Positions 9,446-20,570 are shown, numbered from the stretch's first letter. The stretch is DNA of 64,000 bases from Candidatus Altimarinota bacterium (GCA_028691535.1 JAQUZB010000007.1:1-64000); one strand, 5' to 3'. The notes: generated by a model not told the origin, from the sequence alone. Translations and numbers: made by a program.

Positions 9446-10774
9446 ATGGGAGAAACACCTAAAATAAATCCTTGAATTGAATCTGTAAAATCAGTTTCTG
9501 ATTTATTAACAGATATTACTAAAGATAATAGATTAGATTGAAATGATTTAGAACAATTAAATCTTTTAGAATCTCAATATGAAAAAGAGAAGAATAGTAT
9601 AAGTGTTGAAACAAAACAAGAATTAAAAAAGGCAATTGAATCAATGCTAAAAGATTGATATAGTATTAAAAATGAAAATGATTATAAAGCATTATGAAAT
9701 ATATTAAAAATTTTATGAGATTATAAATTAGCTAGTTATAATGATGTATATTCAAAAATTCCAGAAAATAATAGAAATATATTTTCTTTTGTTTTAGATT
9801 GAGATAAGTTACTTATGTATGTTAAAGAATGATATATGAATAAAATTACTGTTAATACAGATGAATTTTGATATATAGATCTTAAAACATGAACTTTTTC
9901 ACAAGATACAAATATAAGTGAATTTTTTCTTTCTTTTGATGATGACATAAGTAATAATAATCAATTTAAATTTAAGTATGTAAATGAATCACCAGCCGCA
10001 GCACCAGCTACAACACCAACCGCAGCACCAGCTACAACACCAACCGCAGCACCAGCTTCAACACCAGAAGTTAAAAAATCTTCAATAGATAAAGCAAAAG
10101 ATTTTTATGAAAAAGTAAAAGCTAATAAAAATGATATAATAAAAGTACAAAAATCTTTAAATATGAATAATACAGATGGTAAATTTGATAACGATACTTT
10201 TAAATCAATTATAGAGTATCAAAAAAATAATCAATTAGCTACAGATTGACAAGTATGAACTAAAACATTACAAAAAATGAAGTTAATTAATGGTACTCAA
10301 ACTTATAAAGATTTTTATTGAAAAAATGAAACTATAGTAGTAGAAAATGAAGTAGCAGACACAGTCGCACCAGCAGAAAATGTAACAACATTACAACCAG
10401 ACTCATCAGAAACTACAAGTTTTAATAAAGAACAATTATCAAAATGAGTAAATATTACTTCAGAAATTTGATATAATGAATTTATTAAATCAACTAAATT
10501 AGAAGGTCAACCAACATATGATGAATTAAAAAATCAAATAGAAAAATATGATAGTAGTAAATCATTATCTATGTCATTTGAAGATTGAAGAATAAATGTT
10601 TATTATGGAGATATTAGAGAAAATAATAGAGCAAATCCTGATAGTTATCCAATAAATAATGAAGATGTACAAAAATATGTTATGAAATATGGTGAAATAG
10701 TTAATTGAAAATTAGAAAAATCATGAGTTTTTGAAAGAAATATGAAATTTGATGATTTATGAAATAATTCATAA
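9446..10774 (+). CDS. Peptidoglycan-binding domain protein with Ala-Pro-Thr linker
   Basis: 442 residues. Residues 1-170 form an unrecognised helical/mixed domain (an EF-hand-like DITKDNRLDGNDL is visible near residue 36, which could bind calcium). Residues ~180-205 are an Ala/Pro/Thr linker made of tandem repeats. Residues ~215-285 are a PG_binding_1-like domain: KVQKSLNMNNTDGKFDNDTF, then EYQKNNQL and DGQVGTKTLQKM. A second acidic linker and a C-terminal domain of about 120 residues follow. No N-terminal signal peptide was seen, which is odd for a murein-binding protein; export by another route or a role at the inner face after lysis is open. Ends at a strong terminator. Confidence 0.7.
9990..10062 (+). 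repeat. Tandem 24-base repeat coding Ala-Pro-Thr linker
   Basis: Almost three copies of a 24-base unit built from GCACCAGCTACAACACCAAC plus CGCA. It is markedly richer in G+C than the flanks. In-frame unit length (8 codons) means copy number can change without frameshift, varying linker length. Confidence 0.85.
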
Positions 10775-10776
10775 AC

Positions 10777-10808
10777 AAAATAAAAATCCCGTAGGGATTT
10801 TTATTTTG
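10777..10808 (+). terminator. Rho-independent terminator
   Basis: Fourteen-base-pair stem ending in ATCCC-GTA-GGGAT with A/T flanks, three bases after the stop of the peptidoglycan-binding gene. Confidence 0.9.
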
Positions 10809-10813
10809 TGCAA

Positions 10814-10846
10814 AAAAAGTAGAATAATTTTATTATTCTACTTTTA
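10814..10846 (-). terminator. Terminator of minus-strand membrane gene
   Basis: Perfect 14-base stem AAAAGTAGAATAAT with TTT loop. Read on the minus strand it is followed by a T run; the last codons and stop of the membrane gene lie within it. Confidence 0.8.
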
Positions 10847-11993
10847 AACTCACTTCAACAACTTCTTTTTTTCTTTTATTTATTTCATTTTTTGATGATT
10901 TAAATATATGAAATATATAGTTTATAAATCTGTAAGTTTCATAAATATATGGCATCTTATAGTATGGTTCACTTATCATTCAAAAACCAAAACATATAGG
11001 AAATAAGATTAATAAAAGAACACTTGAATTTACAAATGAAAATATAATTAATGTTATCAAAATTATCAACAATAAATTTATAATCATTGCATTTCTTATA
11101 TGAAATTTGTATTTATTTTCTTTTTGAAATAAAAATATAAGATTAAGTATTGGTATATAAATCATATTTTTACTTAGATGAACATCTTCTAATTTATTTA
11201 ATTCTTCTATTTCTATTTTTTCTTGTTTTAATTCTTTTTCTATTTGTTCATTTTTTAATTGATCAAAGTTTTTAAATTCTCATTTGAAATAATATTTAAA
11301 ATATTTGAACAATACTTTTTGAAGTAATAATTTTCCTTTTGGTAAAAAATAGTAAGGCAGGTTTATAGTTATCAATTCTTCTCTTACATAAAGGTTTACT
11401 CAGGCAAAAACTATGTAAACTATATATATTAAACTCAAGAAATTTGTTATATTATTGTGTCAAAATATATAAATTAATACAAGTATTAACGATACAAGTA
11501 AGTTTAATTTTATGATATTTTCAATTTTTTCATTCTTGAATTTACTTCATATTATAAATCATAAAAATGGTATGTGAGTTAAAAGTATGTTTAGTTTATC
11601 TTTTTCATCAAAATTATGGTCATTGTTTAAATCAAGAGATAATCATTTTGTTTTTTTGATAAATCATCAAATCTTAAATTCATTTCATTTAAAAGCATTA
11701 TAAATTCAGTTTACAAATATTATTCATATCAAGATAAATAATATATCTGCAAATATTGTGTTTAGGGAATATCAAAATACTGATAAGTTTCAAAATACTC
11801 AATAACCAACAAAAATAATATAATTTAATATTATCATCAAATGAATTGTCATAGCAGATTTTGTATGATTTTTTACAAAATCATTATTTATATTTTCATT
11901 ATCTTTATTAAATAAAAATAACCATGATATAAATACCATTAAATAGGCAGAAATTGCATTATTTATAACCTTTTGATTTATGTTTTCAGACAT
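10833..11993 (-). CDS. Multi-pass membrane protein, unknown
   Basis: 386 residues, no family recognised. Two membrane blocks are visible. The N-terminal one has about four hydrophobic segments beginning near AYLMVFISWLFLF, separated by a charged stretch (LDLNNDHNFDEKDK, calcium-loop-like). After two further segments and a hydrophilic Lys/Glu helix (about residues 225-275), a C-terminal block includes IINLLLIILITLIIFSF and LLLILFPICFGFG. The arrangement resembles Tic20/DUF4870-like proteins only loosely. The coding sequence runs through many TGA glycines and ends inside the hairpin. Divergent from engB with a 73-base gap. Transport or membrane remodelling is possible but unproven. Confidence 0.7.
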
Positions 11994-12066
11994 TTTATTT
12001 TTTTTACTTTATATTTTTAAATTCTTGTTTATTATATCATAAGTTTAATTAATAACAAAATTTTCG

Positions 12067-12657
12067 ATGTGAATCAAATTTAGTGATGTGGTGTTTAATA
12101 AATCAGTTGGTCTTTGAGCTGAAAAAGTCTTTTTTGATGATAAAAAGGAAATAGTATTTGTAGGTAGATCAAATATGTGAAAATCTAGTCTTATGAATGC
12201 TATTTTTGAAAAAAAAGATTTAGTTAAAACTTCAGCAAAACCAGGTAAAACAAGACTAGCAAATCTATTTATTGTAGCTAAAAAATACTACTTAACTGAT
12301 TTACCAGGTTATGGTTTTGCAAAATTAGGAAAAGAACATAAGGATAAATTAGATTGACTTATTTCTTGGTATTTAGAGGAAAGAAAAAGTTCAATTAAAA
12401 AAGTTGTTGTACTTATAGATTCAAAACTATGAGCTCAAGAATCAGATTTAGATATGTATAAATTTATACTTTCTCTTGAATTACCAATTGTTATTGTTTT
12501 ATCAAAAGTTGATAAATTATCAAAAAATGAGATTTATAAATCAGTAGAACATGCAAAAGAATCATTTTTTTGACAAGAAGTTATACCAGTTTCTAGTAGT
12601 AAAAATATTTGAATTACTGAATTATGTAAAAGTATTCAAAGTGTTCTTATAAAATAA
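12067..12657 (+). CDS. engB: Ribosome biogenesis GTPase YsxC/EngB
   Basis: 196 residues. P-loop GRSNVGKSS (G1), the switch region [20 protein letters not shown] (G3), LSKVDKL (G4, a variant of NKxD/TKxD) and SSSKNIG (G5). EngB acts in assembly of the large ribosomal subunit. The N-terminal [13 protein letters not shown] fits the family start, and ATG12067 is the only good start. All but one P-loop glycine are TGA codons, a direct demonstration of UGA=Gly at an invariant site. Twenty bases upstream of the permease gene, so probably cotranscribed. Confidence 0.95.
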
Positions 12658-12676
12658 TATAATTTTATTTTAAAAT

Positions 12677-13801
12677 ATGCTTAAAAAAGGAAATACATTT
12701 ATTGTGAACTTTGGTTTTGTAATTATTTTGCTTTTCATAATGTTCTATGTTTTATATATATGAGCAAATTTAATAATACCATTTATTATTGCACTTTTAT
12801 TTTCGTTTGCAATAATTTGATTATCAAATTTTTTTAAAAAATTTAAAATCCCATCTTTTCTTTCATTTATATTTTCATTATTAACTTATATAGGTGTATT
12901 TTGGTTAATATGAAAATTGATTTGAACAAATATTGATGAATTAGTTAAATGATTGCCATTATATCAAGCTAGAATATTAGAAATTTATTCTTCTATATTT
13001 AATTATATTGGTATATCAGAACCAACAAGTATAACTGAAGTATTAAAAGAAGTTAATTTACAATATGTTTTTACATTGGTAATTGGTTGATTTACTTCTA
13101 TATTTTCAAAAGCTTGAATAATATTATTTTATGTTTTATTTATATTACTTGAATATAGATATTTCAAGGATAAATTATATTTAATGATAGTTAATAATTG
13201 ACAAAAAATTCATATAATTGAAACACTAGAAAAAATAAAATCAGATGTTAAATCGTATTTTGTTATCAAGACTATAGTATCGTTTTTGACTGCAGTTTTT
13301 AGTTATATAATAATGAGTGCATTTAATCTAGATTTTGCTATATTTTGGAGTATGTTAGTTTTTATTCTAAATTTTATTCCAAATATAGGTTCAATAATTG
13401 CTGTTTTATTTCCATCAATTTTATCACTTGTTCAACCAGGTTTTAATATTTATGATTCAGCACTTTTGATTTCATGATTGATATGAGTTCAAGTTCTTAT
13501 GTGAAATATAATAGAGCCAAAATTTATGTGAAATAGATTAAATCTAAGTCCACTCGTGATTATTATATCACTTTGATTTTGGTGAACACTTTGGTGAATT
13601 GTAGGTATGTTGTTATCAGTACCAATTATGGTAATTATAAATATTATTTTAGCAAAGATTCCTGTTACTAGACCTATAGCAGTACTTTTATCAGAAAAAT
13701 GAGATTTACAAGTTGATGAAAGTGATGAAGCTGCTAATAATAGAAAAAAAATAATTAAATCTTTTAAAGATAAATTTGGTAAAATAAAAGTAAAAAAATA
13801 A
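12677..13801 (+). CDS. AI-2E family (PerM-like) permease
   Basis: 374 residues with about seven or eight membrane segments. The C-terminal signature NFIPNIGSIIAVLFPSILSL and the later NLSPLVIIISLGFWGTLWGI, then GMLLSVPIMVII, are characteristic of the AI-2E/PerM transporter family (PF01594). Members export or import small molecules such as autoinducer-2 or act in Na+/H+ exchange; the substrate here is open. A lysine-rich cytoplasmic tail ends the protein. Follows engB by 19 bases. Confidence 0.9.
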
Positions 13802-13830
13802 ATAAATTTTATAAATATAACATTAAATAT

Positions 13831-14058
13831 ATGAAAAATATAAATATAGAAATTAACTCAAAATATAGAGAATATCTAGATCTTTTAAAACAAGTAATAC
13901 CAAATGCAGATGGTAGTGAAATAGTTGATGATTCTAAAATGGTTGAAGTTTTAATTGATTCATTTATTAGTTTTATCCAAGAACAATGATGAGAACATGA
14001 TCATGAAGATGCTGATGAAGATGGTCATTGTGGTTCAGGTTGTGGTTGTAGTCATTAA
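13831..14058 (+). CDS. Small protein with His/Cys-rich metal-binding tail
   Basis: 75 residues. The first ~50 form a helical acidic domain (NINIEINSKYREYLDLLKQ, then VDDSKMVEVLIDSFISFIQ). The tail EHDHEDADEDGHCGSGCGCS, plus a final His, is dense in His, Asp and Cys, suggesting binding of zinc, copper or nickel. No signal peptide, so intracellular. Twenty-nine bases after the permease stop, it may be the third gene of that transcript and ends at a perfect terminator. Metal storage, metallochaperone or metal sensing are inferences; I do not recognise the family. Confidence 0.8.
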
Positions 14059-14088
14059 AAAAAGAGTTTTAAAACTCTTTTTTTTGTC
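14056..14088 (+). terminator. Rho-independent terminator
   Basis: Self-complementary AAAAAAGAGTTTTAAAACTC followed by a T8 run, immediately after the stop codon of the His/Cys-tailed protein. Confidence 0.88.
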
Positions 14089-14141
14089 TTTTTATTTATT
14101 TACTTTATAATAATCTAGAATATTTTTTAAGAGAATATTTT

Positions 14142-14209
14142 AAATGATGAAATGTTTAAGTAAATTATTTATTTAAGCGAAAATAGCTTATTTAAATATT
14201 TCATTATTT
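14142..14209 (+). promoter_or_regulatory. Hairpin leader of pnp
   Basis: Imperfect inverted repeat: positions 14142-14159 pair with 14192-14209 (16 of 18), and an inner TAAGC/GCTTA stem (14174-14178, 14186-14190) has a GAAAATA loop. It lies 45 bases before the pnp start, with no T tract, so it is not a terminator. In E. coli a pnp leader hairpin is cut by RNase III and used for PNPase autoregulation. A similar role here is inference. Confidence 0.5.
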
Positions 14210-14254
14210 ATTCTTTTTAAAAAATATTTTATTTATATATTTAACAAATTTTTT

Positions 14255-16534
14255 ATGATTTGATTATCTGATAAAACTGCTGTTTTAATTAAACCTTTGA
14301 AAAAAACTTATGAAATAGAAGGTACAAAAGTTACTTTTGAAACTGGTAAATTAGGTTTACTTATTAACTGAGCTGTTACAATAAGCGATGATAATGACAA
14401 TGTTTTATTTGTTTCTACTTGATTTAAACAAGAATGATTAAACTTATCTTCTGATTTTTTTCCACTTATAGTTGAATGGCAAGAAAAATTTTATGCAACT
14501 GGTAAAATTTGAGGAAATAGATTTCAAAGAAGAGAATGAAGACCAACTGATGAAGCAACTTTGACTGCTAGACTAATTGATAGACCAATTAGACCAATGT
14601 TTCCAAAATGAATCGTTAATGATACTCAAATAATTGCTTCTGTTTTATCTTCTTCAGGTGAAAAAGAACTTGGTATTTGGTGAATTTCAGGAGCAAGTTT
14701 ATGATTAATTATCGCTTGAACTCCTTTTGAAGGACCAGTTGCTGGTTGTAAAGTTTCACTTATGAAAGATGAGACAATTATATTTAATCCAACTTCAAAA
14801 CAAGAAAGTGAAGCAAAATTAAATCTATTAACTGCTTGAACACTTGATGCTATAACTATGGTTGAGGCTTGAGCTTATGAAGTTAGTAATGAAGAAATGA
14901 TTATAGCTCTTGAAAAATCTCATGAAATAATCAAAAAAATATGCCAAGCTCAAATTGATTTTATAGAAGAATATAAAAAAGTATTTGAAATAGTTCCAGT
15001 AAAAGCTTCATATAATAAACCGGATGAATCTATTTATGGAGAAGTTAAAGAATTTTTAACTGGTGAAAAAATGGAAGTTCTTTATGAAAAATGAAAAAAA
15101 GAATTTCAAGGAGAACTTGATAATCTAGATTTAGAAGTTAAAGGATATTTAATTTCTAAATGATATACAATTTGAGAAAAATCAAGTGAGGATGATACTA
15201 AAAGTATAGATGAAACTTCTATTTGAGCTCTTGTTTATAAGAGAGTAAAAGAAGTGATGAGAAAAAATATATTAGAAAAAAGTAAAAGACTTGATGGTAG
15301 AAAATTGGATGAAGTTAGACCTGTTATTTGAGAAACATGATTATTACCAAGAACTCATTGAAGTGCATTATTTCAAAGAGGTATGACACAAGCTTTATCT
15401 ATAACTACACTTTGAGGACCAGATGATGTTCAAACTCTTGATGGTATGATGCCTGAAAGTGAAAAAAGATACATTCATCACTATAATTTTCCTCCATATT
15501 CAGTTTGAGAAGTAAGAATGATGAGATGAGTAGGTAGAAGAGAAATAGGGCATTGAGCATTAGCTGAAAGAGCTTTAGTTCCTGTTTTACCTGATTTAGC
15601 AGATTTTCCATATACTATGAGAGTAGTTTCAGAAATAACTACTTGTAATGGTTCAAGTTCTATGGCTTCAGTTTGCGGTTCTACTATGAGTCTTATGAAT
15701 GCTTGAGTTCCAATAAAAGAGCCAGTTGCATGAGTTGCTATGGGTATGATCTATGATGAAGAAACACATAATTACAAGATCCTTAGTGATATACAAGCAC
15801 AAGAAGATTTTTTATGAGATATGGATTTTAAAGTTGCAAGAACTAAAAATGGTATAACTGCTATGCAACTTGATGTGAAAATTAAATGATTAAAGATGGA
15901 TGTATTTAGAGCTGCATTTAAACAATCAGAATGAGCAATAGAATATATAATTGGTAAAATGCTTGAAGTGCAACCAAAGGTTGCTGAAAAATTATCACCA
16001 TATGCACCATTAATTATGATGCTACAAGTTCCAGTTGATAAGATAAGTCCAATTATTTGAAAAGGTTGAGAAAATGTCCAAAGAATGGAAAAAGATTATA
16101 ATGTAAAAATATCAATTGCTGATGATGGTATGACTACAATTACTGCAGTTAATCAAGAATGAGGAGAAAAAGCAATTGCGGAAATAAAACAAAAATTATG
16201 GAATCCAGAAGTATGATACAAATGAGTTTGAGTTGTTGCAAAAATTATAGAATGAACTTGAGCAATAGTAGAATTTCAATGAAAATCTTGAATGATTCAT
16301 ATTTCAAAATTGAGTTATAAAAGAATTAATAATGTAGAAGATGTTGTAAAAGTTTGAGATGAAGTTAAATTTGAAATTGTTCAAGTTGATGCTGATAAAT
16401 GAAGAATTTGATTAAAAAGGGAATTAAGTGATGCTGAATTAAAAGAAATGGAAGAAGTAAAAGCAAAAGCTCCAGTTATTGATGTTGAAAAACCACATGT
16501 TAAAGTTGAAGTAAAATTAAAGGAAGAGAAATAA
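14255..16534 (+). CDS. pnp: Polyribonucleotide nucleotidyltransferase (PNPase)
   Basis: 759 residues, full length. Phosphorolytic 3'-5' exoribonuclease and a main part of the RNA degradosome. Domains in order: first RNase PH core with RRREGRPTDE-like [20 protein letters not shown]; linking helical domain (~residues 245-330); second RNase PH core with [18 protein letters not shown] and the catalytic [33 protein letters not shown] and DILGDMDFKVA-like DFLGDMDFKVA; KH domain with IIGKGGENVQ; S1 domain from GVGVVAKIIEGTGAIVEF to GRIGLKREL. The KH GXXG loop mixes TGA and GGT. Preceded by a hairpin leader, followed by a long perfect terminator. Monocistronic. Confidence 0.97.
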
Positions 16535-16587
16535 AAAGTCAATAATAAAAGTTAGTATTTAATACTAACTTTTATTATTGACTTTTC
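16534..16587 (+). terminator. Long terminator after pnp
   Basis: Near-perfect palindrome of about 26 base pairs centred at 16560, ending in TTTTC. It is the longest perfect stem I saw in the window. Confidence 0.9.
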
Positions 16588-16634
16588 TATAAATAAAGTA
16601 CAATTATAGATAATTAATTTCTAATAATTAATTT

Positions 16635-17024
16635 ATGGGTGACCTAGTTATTTCTTATAAGTGAGGTTGAATTGATACAGTAAGAAAAGATATTAAAAGA
16701 TTAAAATTAGATGAAAAAGCTTTTATGTTATCTCTAAACTCTGTTGTATGAAAAGAATATAAAGATTTAGATGATATTCCATCTGATTTAATTCCTGATT
16801 TAGTAGTTGCAACTAGATCAATGGTACTACATGTAATTTGATTAAATACTATAGTAGAAAAGATATGAATTAAAAATATAACACCTGATTTTGAATTTTC
16901 AACAAGCAATTCTAGTGAATTTGTAAGAATACTTGCAAGTAATTGAGAAATAACTTCTTCAATTTTAAAGAAATATATAATGAATAGAAGACAATATATA
17001 GAAAGTTTACTTATTCATAGTTAA
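16635..17024 (+). CDS. Hypothetical soluble protein
   Basis: 129 residues, not recognised. Starts MGDLVISYKGGIDTVRKDIK, continues with a mixed alpha/beta composition and a helical C-terminus ILKKYIMNRRQYIESLLIHS. No signal, membrane segment or cysteine motif is visible. It has its own 100-base upstream gap after the pnp terminator and is followed by a hairpin shared with the convergent response-regulator gene. Codon use matches neighbours (TGA for Gly), so it appears to be a real gene. Confidence 0.7.
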
Positions 17025-17052
17025 GAAAAAAATAGGATTCATCCTATTTTTT
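17025..17052. terminator. Bidirectional terminator
   Basis: Stem AAATAGGAT/ATCCTATTT with TC loop between the convergent hypothetical gene and response regulator; A run on one side and T run on the other. Confidence 0.85.
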
Positions 17053-17739
17053 TATTTTTAATTTTTTTTCTTTGAGTATATATCATTCTCATACTACTGT
17101 TACTAAGTCAAATCTTGGTCATATTTTATTTCTAAGATTATGAAGTGTTACATTTATTGTATTGTCGCTTACTCAACTTCAATCATAATCTCACCAAACA
17201 GATGTTATTACTTTATTTCTAGATACAATATTATCCTTATTTAATATAAATAGTTCTATTAACATTAAATCTTTTTTTGTTAGATTTACATTACTATTTA
17301 TTCAGGAAATGATATTTTTTGTACTTAAATCAAATTTTAAATTTTTATATTTAATTATATTTGTTTTTTCACTTGTAGACCTTCTCAGTAAAGCTCTTAT
17401 TCTAGCAATTAATTCTTCATATGAATATGGTTTACTTAAATAATCATCAGCTCAAGAATCAAGTCAATATATCTTTTTTTCAATATCATTATATCAAGAT
17501 GTAATTATTATAGGTGATTTTATATTTTTTTTATTTCTTAAAAATTTTATTATATTAAATCAATCATTTTCAGAATATCATAAATTTATATCAATTATAT
17601 ATAAATCACTATTGCATTTAAAATTTATATATAATTCTTTCTCTGAATCATATATTGCAGTAATATATCAATCTTTTTGTAATCTATTAGCAATTTGTTC
17701 TGCTAAGTCTATATCATCCTCTATAATTGTTATTTTCAT
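17044..17739 (-). CDS. OmpR-family response regulator (RR1)
   Basis: 231 residues. Receiver domain: acidic pocket IIEDD near residues 5-9, phospho-acceptor Asp in LYIIDINLG (about residue 53), ITSGYND with the conserved Ser/Thr, and Lys in YLSKPYS. Winged-helix DNA-binding domain at the C-terminus with NTINVTLHNLRNKIG and VVGEGYIL, typical of OmpR/PhoB. It is closely similar to the neighbouring RR2, so the two are tandem paralogues. A TAG stop overlaps the shared terminator. The nearby histidine kinase at 20.6 kb is the most likely partner but is transcribed from the other strand. Confidence 0.93.
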
Positions 17740-17889
17740 TTTGCTAAATTTTATAAATAAAATATCTAAAAGGTATAATTTTGTATAAAAAAATTATACT
17801 ATAATTGATATATTATACTTATATGACATTAAATTCGCATTAAACTGTTTGACTTTTTTTTTGTAAATAATTTATTTATATATAAATGT
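17740..17889. other. AT-rich gap between the two response regulators
   Basis: 150 bases without a gene. On the minus strand it holds TATAAT-like boxes (around 17790-17815) that could be the promoter of RR1. Nothing else seen. Confidence 0.4.
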
Positions 17890-18558
17890 CTATTCTTCCA
17901 GTAAATATCATCTATTTATTAGTGTTTTTAACTTGAAATTATTTCATAATTTCTTTCTTATTTTTGATATAGTTACATTTATTGTATTATCAGTTACAGT
18001 TAATTCATCAAATTTTCACCATACAGAATTTATTATTTCATTTTTTGTAACAATTTTTCACATATTAAATAACATATATTCAACAAATTGCATTTCTCTA
18101 CTTGTTAAATCTATAATCAATCATTTTTTTTTGATTAATTTCTCAGATAAATTATAAGTTATTTCGTTATAAACTATTTCTGATTTTATTTGACTATCAT
18201 AACTTCTTCTAATTAATGCTCTTATTCTAGCAGTAAGTTCTTCAACAGAATATGGTTTTTGTAGATAATCATCAGCTCATAAATCTAATCAATATATTTT
18301 TTTTTCAGTATCATTATATCATGATGTAATAATTATTGGAGTTTTTGATTTTTTACTTCATCTTAAATTTTTTATTATATCAAATCAACTTCAATCAATT
18401 AAAGATATATCAATTATATATAAATCAGTTTCCTCTAATTCATCATTAATAAATTCATTATATGAATTTATGATCTTTGTATTATATCATCATCTATTTA
18501 ATTTCTTTGCTATATTTGCAGATAAAATTTTTTCATCTTCAATTATTGTTATATGCAT
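17890..18558 (-). CDS. OmpR-family response regulator (RR2)
   Basis: 222 residues. Receiver: IIEDE acidic pocket, phospho-acceptor in LYIIDISLIDGSG, ITSGYND and YLQKPYS. The linker LTARIRALIRRSYDS leads into a winged-helix domain with LTSREMQFVEYMLFNMG and NTINVTISKIRKKLG. About half of its residues match RR1 (GYNDTEKKIYGLDLGADDYL compared with GYNDIEKKIYGLDSGADDYL), so the pair arose by duplication. It starts 9 bases after the stop of the EAL gene and is probably cotranscribed with it. Confidence 0.93.
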
Positions 18559-18567
18559 CTTTTTTAA

Positions 18568-19602
18568 TTATATTTTATCATTTTTAATTATTTTTAAGTT
18601 TTCATTATTTCTTGAATAAAAACCTTGATATAAGTTTATTCATAAAACATTTTTTACAAAATCATATATTTCTAAATTTTCCACCCATTCGGCTACAATT
18701 TTTATTCATTTTTTATATAAATTTTTTATTTCATATATTATATTTTTTATAATATTAGTTAATTCTTTTTTATTATCTTTATATATTTTATATATTGCTT
18801 GTATTGATTTTCAATCAAGTTTCAATATATCTACATTATTATCTAATTGTATTATATTTTTAATTGTTTCTTTAATTACATCTACATTTGTTTCTATATC
18901 ATCAAAGGCAATTTTAATTCATATACTTTTTAGTCTTTGTATTCTTTCTTTAAATTCAGGAGTATTAGGAATTGTTTCATTTTCAAGTACTTCAATTATA
19001 ATTAATTCTCATTTTAAATTTACAGAGTATTTTTTTGCTAAAAATAAAATTATATCAATGAAGTTTTTATTTAATATATCTGAAACTTCAGCATTTATTG
19101 AAATAGGGCTTTTAACAATACCAGCATTTATATCAGAGAAAATTTTTTCAGCAATCATATAAAATGTATTTATTCATGCTCACAATGATTTATTTAATTC
19201 TAAAAAGTCAAAATGGTTTATCTCTTCTTTATTTGATTTTATTCTTAATAATCACTCATTAAATACTATTTCACAATCAGGTGATAAAATATTTTGATAT
19301 TCAACTCATATATTAGTATTTTCATATAATACTTCAAGAAAATCCTTTTTTATTTGATAATATAATTTATATGAAAATTTACTATTTTTATTTAAGTTAT
19401 ATTTTTTTGTAAATTCTATAAATATTAATGGAAATTTTTCACAATAATAAATTATAGAATTCATTTCTTCTTCTATTTTTAAAATATAAGCAACACTATT
19501 TTTATTTAATTCAATAAATTGTAATACATCGAATCTACTAATATCTCATTCTTCTAATTTACTCGATCTGCTAGGTGTTTCTAGTGTATTTATAGCATTC
19601 AT
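18568..19602 (-). CDS. EAL-domain protein (c-di-GMP phosphodiesterase-like), divergent
   Basis: 344 residues. Residues 1-115 form an unrecognised helical region. Residues ~120-340 align with an EAL domain: NEGLLRIKS in place of the E-A-L signature, SINAEV with the metal-binding Asn, IIIEVLEN for the LEITE block, IAFDDI, DILKLDGKS with the catalytic Lys, KIVAEWVE and LYQGFYS. Most ligands remain, but the EALLR and DDFGTG blocks are altered, so activity is doubtful and sensing of c-di-GMP is an alternative. Head of a minus-strand run with RR2 (9-base gap). Divergent from the zinc-ribbon protein across 146 bases. Confidence 0.82.
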
Positions 19603-19748
19603 AAATTTACTATTATATAAATAATAAATTTATTATAACAACTATACCTTAACATAACATTAATTTTTTGATATAAAAATATATTTTGTAACTATTTTGT
19701 AACAATTAATAAGTATAAAAAAATTACTTTAATATGTAATTTTTTAAT
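19603..19748. promoter_or_regulatory. Divergent promoter region of signalling island
   Basis: 146 bases between the EAL gene (minus) and the zinc-ribbon gene (plus). TTATAATAAA on the minus strand (about 19625-19640) and TAAGTATAAA on the plus strand (19709-19720) look like -10 boxes. No clear operator palindrome was seen. Confidence 0.4.
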
Positions 19749-20570
19749 ATGAATAATACTAATTTTATAGAAAAAGTTGATACAAAAAATATTTCTGATT
19801 CTACTTTACTTGAAATGGCTAAAGTACAAAAGGATATGTGGGCATACTGACTTGGTGAATATGTAAGATGTAATTGTTGTAATGAAATATATTCTAAAAA
19901 TGATATATTTTGACATTTATCTAGTGAAATAAAAACTCAATCAGTAACTAAATTAGAAGAAATTTTTTTATGAGATTCAGTTCGTTGCAAGGAATGTAAT
20001 TCTACAAATACAGAATTTATGTATGACATTGATCATAATGTGCAAACTTTTCTAGAAAGATATAAAAAAGAGTCTTTTTTAGTATTATCTTATAATGTAG
20101 AAGGTAACATAATTTGATTTTGTGATTGATTTATTTGATCTTTTGAAGAAATATACAATAATGAATTATTATCTCATTATTGAAATATAGATTCTATTTT
20201 TTTAAAAAAAATTATAGAAGAAAAATTATCAATTTCTAGTTTGAATAATATGTTAAACTTTTCATCTATGTGAACATATCAAAAATATATAAGTTATAAT
20301 TTTATATATAATTTACTTAGAAAGTTTTTTAGATCTATTAATGTTGATTGATTAATTCCTTGAATTACAGAATTAGATAAAACAAATTCATTATATAAAA
20401 TATATAAGATGATGTGAAGTATTTCATTATGATTAGATAGAAAATATTTAAATAATTTAAGTGATAATTACGATTCAGATATTTGTGTTTTTCCTGATCC
20501 TATAAATGATTTTAGAACTAAATATGATATACCTTTTAGAGAATTAATCAAAAAGCATAATATAAAATAA
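19749..20570 (+). CDS. Zinc-ribbon protein with possible acetyltransferase-like domain
   Basis: 273 residues. An early four-cysteine element (RCNCCNEIY near residue 40 and RCKECNST near 80) suggests a zinc ribbon. From about residue 100 the pattern FLVLSYNVEGNIIGFCDGFI, a middle helix and VDGLIPGITELDKT resemble strands of a GNAT fold. This is weak. The C-terminus contains DICVFPDPINDFRTKYDIPF. No membrane segment. It opens the plus-strand half of the signalling island, before the histidine kinase. A zinc-dependent regulator or acyltransferase are both possible; I cannot name a family with confidence. Confidence 0.6.
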
